Below, in pieces: positions 11,936 through 23,279 of a stretch of DNA of 64,000 nt (within the stretch, counting starts at the first letter, position 1; each line of letters starts with the position of its first letter). The position numbers and the translations under genes are program-made. The notes under the pieces were generated by a model. That model saw nothing but the letters and a program-made list of their open reading frames with translations, was not told the DNA's origin and searched no databases. The DNA comes from Plectrocnemia conspersa (Eukaryota > Arthropoda > Insecta > Trichoptera > Polycentropodidae): positions 186,001-250,000 of the forward strand of contig VTFK01000210.1 of NCBI GenBank assembly GCA_009617715.1, written 5' to 3'.

Positions 11936-12094
11936 TCTGAGCGAAATTGTTTTGAGCCACACAGTTCACGCACACAATAACAAACCGGAATCCTTATCCC
12001 GAGCGTACTTTAGCCAAGTATTCAGCCCGAGCTCGATCGTTTTCATTAACTTTAAGTTTTTATTCTCCTAAAGCTTATCAATATGTTCGAAAGA

Positions 12095-13160
12095 CTAAAT
12101 TTTTACCTGCCTCATCTAGGAACCTTCGGTAAATGGTACCAGAACTTAAACGGAGATCCAGGGTTTACGTCTGTAGCATAGTTAAAACTAGTTTGCAATT
12201 TAGTTATAGACGAAATCGCGATTAGAAAACTTACTGAGTGGGATGGAAAACGATTTCATGGTTACATATACATGGGTATAGGCATCGACGGCGACTGCCT
12301 ATCAGTTGCAAATGAAGCACTAGTTTTATTATTGTGTGCATAAACGGTAGTATATTTTTTATTAGATGGGATATCAGGCACACAAAAGGCTAATTTATTA
12401 CAATTATGTTTTAAAAAAGTACACGAATGCAATATACTTGTGGTTTTTATAATGTTGACGGTTGTCTTGCTAACTTTTCTATAATTAAAAATTTGGGCTG
12501 TAATTTACAATATCATGATATAAAAACTATTTTTCTCCATCCATGCGCACAAAAAACCGTAGCAGTTTTTTTTAGATCCGTGTCACGTGTTTAAATTAAT
12601 TAGGAATTCGTTGAAATCCAAAACAAATATTTAGGGATAATTTGGGTAATAATATTGAATGGAATTTTATAATACAACTTCAGCAATTACAGGAGGAAGA
12701 AAACTTGCATTTTGCCAACAAATTACAGTTTTTTCGCAAAAACACATTCACTTTCACAACCAAAAATGAAAGTGAAATTTGCTACTCAACTTCTTAGCAA
12801 TAATGTAGCAGACGCAGTAGAATTTTGTAAAAATAACATTCATAGTGCAATAATAATTTATTGGATATTTTAAATTCAAGAAATATAAAGCAGTTGAACT
12901 TATAGAAACCTCCATGTAAAGCAAACCATTTAGATTCAGCTTTATTGAATATAACTTAACGACCATAATGGCGAGAGTAGTTTCTAGTAGAATAAAAACA
13001 GGATATTTAGGATTCTTAATTTGTATGGATAGCGCTGAACAGTTATATAATTGAACAAGAACGGGTATTAAATTATATACCAATTTATAAAATAAGATAG
13101 AACCATTTTTGGTAACATTAGATCTCACAGAGGGCATATTAATAATACAACGGCGCAATT
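12095..13160 (+). pseudogene. P-element/THAP9-type transposase pseudogene
   Basis: Plus-strand translations, broken by many stops and frameshifts, follow the order of P-superfamily (THAP9-like) transposases. The order is LPHLGTFGKWYQNL, then AIRKLTEWDGKRFHGY, then a KANLLQLCFKKVHECN block, FLDPCHVFKLIRNSLK, HIHFHNQKMKVKFATQ and LLSNNVADAVEFC. The N-terminal THAP zinc finger is not visible and the C-terminus fades after about 13150. It is non-functional. It lies just left of RpL5 and is unrelated to it. Confidence 0.85.
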
Positions 13161-13343
13161 TACAAAAAACTTCTTACTCACTTAGAAAATATTAGCATAT
13201 TATCTCCATCCAACCATATTAATATAACATCAGATAGTCTTAGCTCGTAAAAGATATCTTTAATTTTCTCTCGTTAAGAACTGAATCAAATAATTGACTA
13301 AAGAATTATAACTTACAATAAAATAAGATTTGTTATAAAATAA

Positions 13344-13349
13344 TTTATT
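13344..13349 (-). terminator. poly(A) signal of RpL5
   Basis: AATAAA on the minus strand lies 74 bases past the RpL5 stop codon, a typical distance for a short ribosomal-protein 3' UTR. Confidence 0.7.
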
Positions 13350-13422
13350 GTTATATTTAGGGGTAAGAAATAAAATAAAACAAATTTAGTCAGCCAACGA
13401 ATGTAATAGTGTAGATACAGAT

Positions 13423-15167
13423 TTAAGCGTCGGCAGGCACGGCTTGCAGAGCCTTGAGGAACGCAGCCTTCTTCTGTGCGACGCGGTTCTTGCGTTGCGC
13501 CAGGGTGTACTTCTTCTTGTTCCACCTCTTCTGTTTGGTACCTTCGGGAGTCGTCTTCTCCTTCTTTTTACGGGCGGGGTCTTCGCGGATGGAAGCGTGG
13601 GCTTTCTTGTACATCTCTTCTATCTGTAACGGAAGTAAACAGTCAGCGGATCGGATGGTAAGAAGCTAAATGTGAAAAGACAATGTTCACAATAAAAACT
13701 ATACTATCTCACTAAGTTAGTGGACAGTAGGCGTAATCGCGATATACTGTGGTCCACGTTCGACACTGCAAGACACTAGACGTCGTTGACAGCAATTTTC
13801 ATGGACTTATTATAAAAAAAATTACATAATTACCGAGTCAGAGATGACGCCGAATTTGATATATTTGCTAAATTGTTTCTTGAAAGCTTCTTCGTCGTCG
13901 GCTTCGAGGGACTTCATGTAATCTGCCACGTGCATTCCGAAGATGTGGGATCTGAAACGGTAGCGAGACACGTTAGATTGACGTTTATTGAGTGCATACT
14001 TTATGCGAGATTTGTATCGACGAGCGGTTCGAGCGATCAAAATCGAAATCGCTCTCACAACCAAAACCCGCCTATTTTATATAGCTCCGATATTGCTGTC
14101 CGAAAGAGTCATTCTCATTCACGTTCGGAGGATGAATGGAGCGAGGGTAAAAATGGTCAGTTCGAAAAATGTTTACCTGTGGACGTCGGCGTCGAAGCTC
14201 TTGCCTTCGGAGTCGTATCCGGGGAAGCGCTTGGTAGAGTGGGGGATGTTGAGGCCGCCGTCCGCGGCGCCTTTCAGGGCTCCGAAGACGCGAGCGCCGG
14301 TGGTGGTCCTAGCCAGGCCGACGTCCAAGTGACACCTGAAAGCTCCGGGACCGTTCTCGACTCCTTCGACGTTGTATTCGCCGCCGGTGACTTCTTCGGT
14401 TCCGGGGTAGAGCTTGTCCAGCTTCAACTTAGAGAGCAATCTGCGAGCCAGCAGCAGACCGGTGCAATACGCGGCGGCGTAGTTCGTCAGACCGACCTAA
14501 GAATCGAGATTGTTAAAGCGCGATAGCATATGGCATGAAGCGATTGGACTGAAAACTCACCGAGATACCGAAGTTGGGGAGCTCGTGCGAATAAGCGGCG
14601 CAGATGATTCTGTCGCCGTTGATGCGCGAGAAAGCGATCTGGCAGGTGATGTCCTTGTTGGACAGCCTAACGATCATTCTGTACTTGGGGGTGTTGTATT
14701 TGTTCTTGTCCTGAACGGTGAGCCTCTTGCGGGCATAGTAATCGGTCTTACCCTCGCGACGCCTCTTGAACTTGACTTGGTACCTTTTGAAGTACTGCTT
14801 GTTCTTCACTACTTTGACGAAACCCTGGAAACGAAAAGATTCGCGTGAGCGACCGGCGTAAAATCGCGACAAACTGTTTCGAACTGTTAAGTTATCAGAG
14901 ACACGTCAAAATCAAAGTTGACGGATTGGAAAGCGGCGCCGACCGGGAGCCGGCCGTAGAACACGACCGGACTCCTTCTGGCGTCGCCCCCGCCCCGAAT
15001 CATATGACGCGCATGTGTCAAAATGTTCATCACGAGCAAACGGAATATAACCTCGAAAAGCCAAGACCGTAATCCGCTCCCATCCCGCGATTGCGAACGC
15101 AGGGGGGCGGATCGTAAGTTAAAACAGGGAACGCGATTCCCCGAAGAAGTATCCGAAGACTTACCAT
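13423..15167 (-). CDS. RpL5: ribosomal protein L5 (uL18)
   Basis: Five coding exons join without a frame break: 15165-15167 (the ATG only), 14561-14824, 14177-14496, 13834-13951 and 13423-13623. This gives 906 nt, 301 aa, close to the roughly 300-aa family length. The protein reads [20 protein letters not shown] at the N-terminus, with [48 protein letters not shown] and a Lys/Arg-rich C-terminus ending QAVPADA. L5 binds 5S rRNA with L11 and is part of the large ribosomal subunit. Splicing straight after the ATG is common in ribosomal-protein genes. A pyrimidine tract upstream fits TOP-type translational control. Introns are 64-340 bp; I saw no convincing snoRNA boxes in them. Confidence 0.97.
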
Positions 15168-15222
15168 GGCGAAGCGATCGCAGCCGATGGGCGCAACTAC
15201 CGGCGCTCCGAAGGCTGGACTC

Positions 15223-15231
15223 GAAAGAAAG
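15223..15231 (-). promoter_or_regulatory. candidate 5'-TOP transcription start of RpL5
   Basis: On the minus strand CTTTCTTTC lies 56-64 bases upstream of the RpL5 ATG, with no other ATG between. A start at a C followed by pyrimidines is the hallmark of ribosomal-protein mRNAs. The exact start is inferred. Confidence 0.5.
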
Positions 15232-15714
15232 AACACGCGTCACGCTGTGTTGCTGCACCGAAAAATCGCCACCCCACTCTATTTATTTCATCTTTCATAT
15301 TATTTTAATATACATATTAATAATTATGTGTGCGATTATAAAAATTGCATTAGTCAAAAATCATTCACTTGTTAAATATATTAAAATCGACTCACATATA
15401 TTTTTAGTATGCGTATTTTGTGGCTTTTTCAAATAAAGCTAATGTACAATTTAAAAACATGTAGTAAATATAAGGAAGGAAATCTGAAATAGTGTTTAAT
15501 AGAAGCACGTATTTTGAAAAAAATTGTGGCAAATGTTGAATAGATGCATATTTATGCAAAAATCGTAAAATAAGTAAATAAATGCTAAAGCTAAATTTTA
15601 AATAAAAATACTTTTTTAAAGTTTACTTTGAATTTGCATACATACATGTTAGCTACGAGGATCTGATCCAGTTTTTATCATTTAATTTTGATATTTTATA
15701 ATTTTTTTTTATGT

Positions 15715-15870
15715 TTATTTTAATTTTTAAGTATTGTTCTATTTATGTATATATACGTTTTTTTATGTTTTATAAATTTAAAATTTGTCTTCGACCATCG
15801 TGGCGCATTGGGGTAACCTCCTAGGCCACGATGGTCTTAATTTAATCTAAAAAAAATAAAAATAAAAAAT
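15715..15870 (+). mobile_element. LINE 3' end with stem-loop and A-rich tail
   Basis: A stem-loop with perfect 12-bp arms (15793-15804 and 15825-15836, GACCATCGTGGC) is followed by TTAATTTAATCT and an A-rich tail. A decayed relative lies at 44628-44693, at the end of a plus-strand LINE, in the same orientation. This supports a plus-strand LINE 3' UTR, tail-to-tail with the minus-strand LINE fragment beside it. Confidence 0.6.
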
Positions 15871-15879
15871 ACAAATACA

Positions 15880-16420
15880 TATACGCATACACACGTGCGG
15901 ATAATAACGTATAACTAAAAACACGAAAACAAGATAAAAGAACAGACACAAATCACCTTAACAGGTGTCCCATACGAACTAAACCAAATCCTCATATGTG
16001 CACGAAAAAATATCAATATCTCGATGCACAGATTGGCAAGTGTTCCAGTCCTAGACTTTATAGGCAATCGACCGAGAACTATAACCATCTTCCGGAGCCC
16101 ATATTTGGAACTGTTCGAGCACTAAAGGGTTTTCTACTATGCCTTTGAGCAATTTCCAAAAGTGTTTAATTATATAAACACTTTTGCGAGTTGACAACGA
16201 AACGTATCCCAACGCTCCCAAAAGTACTGAGAAATAGGAACTGAGAGTACCTGTACTCCTTCAAGTATAAATATCAAGAAGGAATTCACGCTGCACTTTT
16301 TCTAGCCTCAATTCACTAAATTGACTCAATAACGCCTTTAATCCATATAATAGAGTCAGCTTCTAGTATTCTAAGGACTAGAGCATCATTAATAGTGCAA
16401 AATACTACAGTATTCCTGAG
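15880..16420 (-). mobile_element. jockey-like LINE fragment, ORF2 C-terminus
   Basis: Minus-strand translation gives DALVLRILEADSIIWI, then after frame changes LGYVSLSTRKSVYIIKHFWK and an APEDGYSSRSIAY segment. These belong to the post-reverse-transcriptase region of a jockey-like LINE and also occur at 41700-41870 and 47030-47285, so all three come from one family. Confidence 0.75.
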
Positions 16421-16494
16421 CTGTAAACTAATGAAAACAACCAAATAGGATTAATTGTCCGTGCACAAAGCCAGATGTTTTTTTATTCCAATGA

Positions 16495-17670
16495 CAAGGA
16501 CGTCGTTTTGGGGGAGGGCAGGTGAAGTCATTTGCCCCACCCCTTGAATTAGGCCAAAAAATGCATGTCATTTAATGAAATACTATAAATTTTAATGAAA
16601 TCGAAATATTAAAAAAATGAGTACTGCCTGGCCAACTTTTGCCACTTCTCCCCCCCATCCTGGAAAAAGCTAAAATAATATTTTCATTAATAAAAACCAA
16701 AGACATTTTCATCAATAGATATATTTCTACTAGCAAAAATAGAATTTAACTGATAGGCATTAGTGAAATGATATACTACTCTAAAATGTCTATGAAATAC
16801 AATAAATTTATCTATTGCGAAACCTCCATTTGCTCTTCAAATCCAAACTTTGTAAAACTAGTAATATCATGTAAATAAATAATGATAAGTATGTAAATGT
16901 ATATATTTCTATGTATGAAAAAGTTGAAATCATATAATTTTATTAGCACCTGTTAGATAAATTATATTTTAGCTGTTAAAAATATACATACATATATCTA
17001 CCATATAATTTCCCTAGTATAACATATTTAAAAATATATTTAAGGAATAGATTCGAAATGGATGTTTTTTTTAATGATAACCCGAGAATTTTGGTTTGGC
17101 ATTTTAGATTCTTTCATAAGTTGCCCAGTCAGTGGTCGTTTTATAATATTTCCACTTTATTAAGATTCATAGTAATTCATTAAATGAAACGTTTGGTTTT
17201 CTATCGTTCATATTAAGACTTTTTATAACAATATTACAAATTAAAATAAGCTATAATTTATTGAAGCATAGCTAAACAGAATTTTAACTAAAAGGAGAGC
17301 GCAAAAAACAATTTTCTCTTCTTAGAAGTCAAAAATCCACGTCAAAAGAAATAAAATTGCTGACACAATTTTATTGCTTTTGACGTGAATTTTTGACTTC
17401 TGGGAAGGGATAATTGTTTTTGCACCCTTCTATTGAGCAAAATTCGATTTTAATACACTTTAACCAGTTCTATCATATCAGAAGTCCGTATTAATATCAG
17501 TAAGGATAGCTATCATAATTTTGAAACATATGTAATATCGAAGTGCAGACAAACTATGGAGCAATATGTGACGTCTGTCTGAATTTGTTCTTCCGTTTGT
17601 TTTCCCCTGACAAACGAATCGGTTTTCCAAAATTTCCAATGCCACCCACCCCCTCCCAATGACGTCCCTG
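16495..17670 (+). repeat. hAT-like composite element, near-complete copy
   Basis: It starts CAAGGACGTCGTTTTGGG and ends CCAATGACGTCCCTG, matching the terminal inverted repeats of this family. Inside, in order, are the end module, the middle module, an inverted end module (17090-17200) and a fold-back pair around 17350 (arms about 70 bp). The 8-bp flanks (TCCAATGA and CTAAGCAG) do not match, so one end may belong to a different insertion. Confidence 0.7.
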
Positions 17671-18475
17671 CTAAGCAGAGATTATTTATTCCATAGAAAT
17701 TTCATCATTGCCGAGTCTTACGAATTTTTAATCAACACTTTAACGCAAAAAAATATTATCTGCTGTGTATTTATTATCAACAGCTGGCGCACAAAAACAT
17801 CATTCATCACATCATGATCATTGAATGCCCTTAAATCTCTGCCCCAAGATTATTTTTTTCTCGTCCCATTCGCTATTGTTGTAGATAAACGTGATTTATT
17901 TTAAAAATTAATATTGTTTTATTCGCTTTATTCTCAGCGATCGTGTGAATTCTGCATTTATATGACTCTTTAAAAAAAATAGCATACAGTAGTCTCAATT
18001 AAGTAATTACAAAATAAAAAATTCAAACTTTGAAATTGTACATAAAAACGTTTAATAAATATTTTTTTTAATTTACAAATAGTAAGACAAGCAACAGATT
18101 TGCAAATATAGCATATATATTAAATTAATAAAATGTAAATTTATAACAATATATTTATTATACAATAATATTAATCAAGATTTAACAGTCGTTTATTATC
18201 GACAATCGATAATGGAATTAATTGTTTAATACTAACTGTTGGATTTTATATTGACGTTTGAGGTCATAAGCGTAGAATGATGCATTTTGACAGTTTTAAA
18301 AGACGCAACTTTAATTTACTGTCGTGGCGTTCCACAGTATCTGAATGAACCATATCGCTCCGACGGACAATAATATAAACCGAACGATATATTCCATGTT
18401 TGCTATGCGATTCGAACCCGTTTCGCACCGCAGCGATGGCGAACCGGCTTTTTCCTCGGAAAACAGCTCACGGTA
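17671..18475. other. 3' flank of the SCYL-like gene
   Basis: AT-rich sequence with no gene. A minus-strand AATAAA at 18154-18159, about 320 bp past the SCYL stop codon, is the nearest plausible poly(A) signal. Confidence 0.4.
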
Positions 18476-21400
18476 TCAGTCTTCGTCCCAGTCGACGTCC
18501 CCCCATGTGCTCCCGCCGGTTCCGGCGACGCCGCTCTCGTCCACGGCCAGACTAGACTTTACGCTTTTTGAGTTTAGAGATTCCAGTATTAAAAGCGTGC
18601 TGGCCTTTTCGATGACCGGTACCATATCGGTGAAGAAATCAAACTCTTCTTTTTTGTTACTCCCGACGCCGTTCGTCGAGTTCGACTTTTGGTTCTTTAT
18701 GTCCAGCTCGGAGATGTCTGCGATCTTTTTAGATTTTGCCGCGAAAGCTGCATCCTGCAAAAAGGATCTGTCGTTTTGCTTATAACCGCCGTTATCTAAA
18801 CCTTCCGTTTCTTTGCTCGTCTCGATTTCAATCGGTTTTATATTTTCGAAGGATTCAGAATATTCCTTCGGATCCACGCTCTCTTCGCGAACTTTCGGGG
18901 CGTGTCTGTTCTCGTCTTCCCAATCGCTCCAGTTGTCGTCGCTGTCGTCCACGTTTTGAACGATTTCGTCGTTCAAGTCTTCGCCGCCGTCGGGCGATGG
19001 TCTTTCGTGAAGACAAGGATTGTTACCGATCTCCATCGACTCTCTGCTTCCAAAGGAGACGTCTCGAGATATAGATTCTACAACAGCGTTCTGAGAATCG
19101 GCTCTTTTATCCTTTGTCGACGAACACGCCGACAATTTCGTTTCGACGATTTTGGTTTACCGCATCGACGTTTGTTAATTTTTTTCTACGTATATCGGGA
19201 ACTAACGAATCGTCTAGTTTGGAATGAATCATCGGTCTCCCGTCTGTGAATATTTTAGATCGTTTAGCACCGATCACTGTAGAAGCTCCTAGAATGGGTA
19301 TCAAATCAGCCAGGCAATACAGAGTCATAGACACTAGGGTGTCATCTGTATCTTTGATGCCGAGGAGAAGCTGTAATTATAAATAATATATTATTTAATA
19401 CTCTCGGGATAAAAATGTTTATTGAATAAAAAAGACAAACGGACGGATACCTCCGGTAAGATGTGCGCAGTGAGTTCTTGCTCGGTAAACGTTCCCATGT
19501 AGTCGGAAAAATATTTTAAAAGTAGTAATCGTACCTACAAAAAACAAAATTCAGGTCAGTATTCCTTTCGACTGTTTACCACATAAAATTGTATTTTTAT
19601 TTGAGAATCGTTTTTTTACATTTTAAACGATTCAAGTGTAAGATTTCGAAGTTATAGAAATTACAGCATTGTCAAGTCTGCCGATTTTTTAATCGTCGCT
19701 ACCATATTTTAACTAGATATTTAGTAGATAATATGAAATAGTACATGAGTCTAGGAAAATTTACCGCCCGTAATTCTCCACCAGCAATTAATCGCTAACA
19801 GTTTTCCACCACGTTAATTGATCACATAAACAATTTATAGCCTAAAAATGATTGCACACATATTTTATTGTCAGATTAAATTTATTGGTCGTTTTAAATT
19901 GAATATAATGGTTTTATATAGATATATTATTGTATAAACTAGATTAAGCATTTATTATATACATATTCATAGTCATCTAACATATGTTTTGCGTTTCGGA
20001 ATTTACAAGTAAATTTAAATTAAATTCACTTCAGGTGATTTACTTTTGAAAAAAAATTTATAAGTTGAAATTACAAAATGTTTTTTTAACTTCTGACTTC
20101 TAATGATTAAGGATTGGATGAAGTACACTAAACCAAATTTTGACTAATAAAAAAGCGCAAAAAACAATTATCACTTCTCAGAAGTCAAAAATTCACGTCA
20201 AAAGCACTAAAATCTTGCCGTCGCCGTCGCAGTGGGAACCGCGACGAATCGGTGGTTTTTATTTTTAATTTTTTTATTAAAATGGATGTACCAAATTTCG
20301 ATGAAACAAAAAAAGACTCGTGTTGACACAACGACAGGCAGAGTGCGATTAGTCATCTAAACAGACCAATACAAAAATCGACATTCATTTCCGAATAACC
20401 TAATATTTTTATATTTTGTAAGAAAATTTTCGCTACGCAGATTTCATAAGGTTAGGTTTGGGTTTGAACAAAAAATGGACATTTCGTATCTTTTACAGTG
20501 AAGTTATATTTTCAATATTATGAATATAATTTTATTAACAAGTCCAGTTGAAATGTATCAAATAATTGACTTATAATTCCATTAGTCAATATCAGTGACT
20601 GTATTTATTTAGTGCCGATGATTCGGTACACGAATGTTCGAAACGTTCATTGTTTCTAGAAGGTAAAATATGCTAGCGATCATTTGTAGGAAATAAATTG
20701 TTCATGCGATCATTTGACTATTAATTGCTGGCGTGCAATTTCGAGCGATAAATTTTCCAGACCCAATAGTCCGCTTCTGCCTCGTTATTGTTTGTATTAA
20801 GTAAGTATTTGAACTATGTATTTTACCTGAGTGTCTCGAACTCTGAACATTCGCAGAAGTTGCGGAGTTATGTGATGTTTAAATACGCTCAATGTAAACA
20901 GTCCCCGATTACTCGGAGATTTATTGTCTGTGAAATGAGAAAAATATATATATTACGACCGTCACTAGAGTCGAGTCGGAGACCGACGCACCTTTGGGGG
21001 TCAAAACGTACGGCAACAGTTTCTCTCTGGCCGTAGTGTTCAGCAATACGAGCCTAGATAGCAGAGACCCTCCCAGTTGTCTGGCGACGGTCTCTTCGTT
21101 AAACTCGCTCAGTTCGTTGAGGAGGGAAGAGAAAAAATTCTTCTTCTCCGATTCGGACTTGATCGGAAGCGAAGACAGGAACTTGTGGACGGATATGAAC
21201 TGGTGGTTGAAGAAGTCGTGACGGAGGAGGGTGGCGAAAGAAGGCCTCAGACTCGCCGTGCTGTTTTGCAGCTCCATTTTACAATACTGTTTGAACTTTT
21301 TCAGATGAGGTACATCGTCTGCTGAAAACAATAGATTTAATCAATGCGATCGGAGCGATGACAAGCGAGCGATTTGTACCGTCGTTTCGTCCTTTGAACG

Positions 21401-22208
21401 CGTCTTCGACTAGAATGCAAAACGCATATTGGTCCACTTTGGCGAAGCTGTCTGAAGATTCTTCGTCGGGATCGACGGCCGAATCGTATCTGACGATCGG
21501 AATAGATTCAAATACGATTTATACGCTATAATACGACGCTTCGACATATACACACCTGTGCGTTTTGATTTGTTTCAAATAAGACAAAGTCATTTCGGAG
21601 AACGGTTTGAGGAATTCCATTCCGCCCAGTCGCCATGATCCATCCGGCATTACGTAAATCGAACTAACGCTAATGTTGTTGTGCGATTGAGCCGCCTAAA
21701 ATCGGTAGGTTCAAAGTGACTGATTTATATTTAAAACAAGGCAAAAAAATATTTATGTGTTCACCTTTCCGTGCAAGAAGTCCAACGCCTGAACCACCTG
21801 GTGAAGGCCGACGCAGATTTGAAGCGAGTCCTGCGAAGACAACACCTGAGACAAAGGCTGAACCGGTTCGGTGGCGAGATAAGACGTTCCTCTGCTTTGC
21901 CAGTGCCACAGGTAGCGAACGATGTGCGGGTGGCGGTATTTCATCAAGTTCTGCAAAGGACGGACTGCGTTATCGCGCGATATGAAAGATAGAGGGAACG
22001 GACTCACGTTGGAGCATTTGTCGAGTGGACGGAGGGAGTTCGCTTTGGTAGAGTCGCTCTTAAAGACAGAAATGGAGCCGTATCCTTTGAGATTGAAGAA
22101 GGACGCGCTGTCGTGAATGGTGGCGCGATAGTGGCCCCAGAAGTCGGTGATTTCTATCGCTTTTTCGTTTATTTCTAACCCTTTGAACCTTGACGTATCG
22201 CTTCCCAT
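18476..22208 (-). CDS. SCYL3/PACE-1-like pseudokinase
   Basis: Eight exons: 22008-22208, 21765-21950, 21556-21695, 21380-21489, 20992-21321, 20827-20927, 19451-19534, 18476-19370. SCYL proteins are catalytically inactive kinase-like proteins with HEAT-type repeats acting in Golgi and membrane traffic. Support: an N-terminal MGSDTS (myristoylation-type Gly2, as in SCYL3), a degenerate kinase fold with [28 protein letters not shown] and FLHGK but no catalytic HRD or DFG, the helical block [48 protein letters not shown], and an acidic tail with WSDWEDE and a terminal WGDVDWDED. The last exon changes frame between 19110 and 19156; upstream it would stop at 19107. Either one base is wrong or missing, or a 49-nt mini-intron is removed. 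Length would be 681 or 665 aa. Confidence 0.85.
19535..20826 (-). other. intron 6 of the SCYL-like gene
   Basis: This 1.29-kb intron is the only long one in the gene; the others are below 110 bp apart from the 80-bp intron 7. It owes much of its length to a hAT-like repeat fragment (20105-20560). No other feature is visible. Confidence 0.7.
20105..20560 (-). repeat. hAT-like family fragment inside an intron
   Basis: It has the fold-back module (AAACCAAATTTTGACTAATA, CAGAAGTCAAAAATTCACGT, GTCGCAGTGGGAACC) followed by a piece of the middle module (GGTTAGGTTTGGGTTTGAAC). Neither end motif is present. Confidence 0.6.
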
Positions 22209-22469
22209 TTTGACATTTATCGAATCGCTAGGGATGTCGCTAAAGCGCTCGCGTCGTCTCGAAGTAACGAGTTGACAGCCTGTCGCGATTACAAATATTG
22301 ACTATGTAATTTATTATATTTTTTATTTATGGTTACACGGTAGCAGCATCGTTAAATTCAATTTTATTTTCAAAAAAAATATGCAGAATATCATACAAAA
22401 CATTGCATATATAATTAGAACACCTTATTAACACGTAACTCAAATTATTTAGATATTTAAAAATCAAAT

Positions 22470-22835
22470 TATTGGGATGTATTCCGGTTGCCTTTTACGT
22501 AGCGTGTAAAAGTAAAGATTCCACTTCTCATCTTCAGTAACAATTCGACTTAAAAATAAATCTTTCTCTTATAGTCATTTTTTATTGACATATTGAGATT
22601 CGCTGTATAAAATATTCTTCAGACAAATATGAGATACCCATATTCTGAAAATTAACACATTTTCTAACTTTTTAAATGTCTGTGAACTGATGTAGGCGAC
22701 ACATTGAGCTTTTCTGCTAGCTTCTATATCGATTTTCGGACCTGATTTGACGATAGCTAATATTTTCACTAACAACTCGCCTTTACGTAGATATTCAATG
22801 GCATAATTTCCGGAATGGAATTTTTAAAACCACAT
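22470..22835 (-). pseudogene. probable mariner transposase relic
   Basis: A minus-strand frame (22575-22775) is followed, after a stop, by SRIVTEDEKWNLYFY. This resembles the conserved 'V-T-x-DEKW' block around the first catalytic Asp of mariner transposases. A comparable block is seen in the better-preserved relic at 47611-48290. Nothing else is recognisable. It sits between the divergent SCYL-like and ZAD genes. Confidence 0.4.
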
Positions 22836-23279
22836 CTGCCACTTTCTAAATTTTTTGGCACCCCTGCCCAATGTATTTCAAATGTAAATAATAAACTCGT
22901 ATTGTGAAATTATAAGCAAGTTATAACTCATAAAGCATAATATAGCTTAACTGATATTATTTTATCTGCCACTGTTGATTTAATTTAAGGTTGAAAACAT
23001 CGAAATAAAAAATATCGCGTTACTAATTTGCATCATTAATACTACTTATAACAAAGACTAAAAGAATAGTAAAATTATCTTTAATGTTATTTATCAATTA
23101 TAATAAAAAAATAAATACCTATTTATCAGTTATCGTTTATTATTTCTGCTGTAATAAAGTATGGTCAATAAATATACTGTTAAGGTTTAAGAACATAACT
23201 ACGCTGACAGTTGAGCGTCGCTTGTTGTCATCTTATTGTAAACAATCGAAAAATCGTATCAAAATCAAAATCGAACATT

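Larger units (their letters stand above)
11161..12008. repeat. 42-bp inverted repeat pair with about 760-bp spacer
   Basis: Positions 11161-11202 and 11967-12008 are reverse complements over 42 bases with one mismatch (arm begins GTACGCTCGGGATAAGG). The spacer contains the piggyBac-like mini-element at 11379 and a dispersed repeat. A P-type transposase relic begins about 90 bp to the right. The pair may be subterminal repeats of a DNA transposon, or two insertions in opposite orientation. Confidence 0.7.

Noticed and set aside
12754..13158. 134-aa minus-strand open frame
   Set aside because: Antisense to the P-type transposase relic, where the plus-strand translation has the recognisable motifs.
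13624..14176. possible snoRNAs in RpL5 introns
   Set aside because: Ribosomal-protein introns often host them, but I found no paired C/D boxes or convincing H/ACA layout.
13873..14526. 217-aa plus-strand open frame
   Set aside because: It lies antisense across RpL5 exons 3-4 and has no motif. It is a shadow of the real gene on the other strand.
18400..18430. tRNA B-box-like GGGTTCGAATCGC (minus strand)
   Set aside because: No A box, acceptor stem or anticodon arm can be formed around it.
18345..18785. 146-aa plus-strand open frame
   Set aside because: Antisense to the acidic C-terminal exon of the SCYL-like gene; Ser-rich composition is the mirror of Asp/Glu codons.
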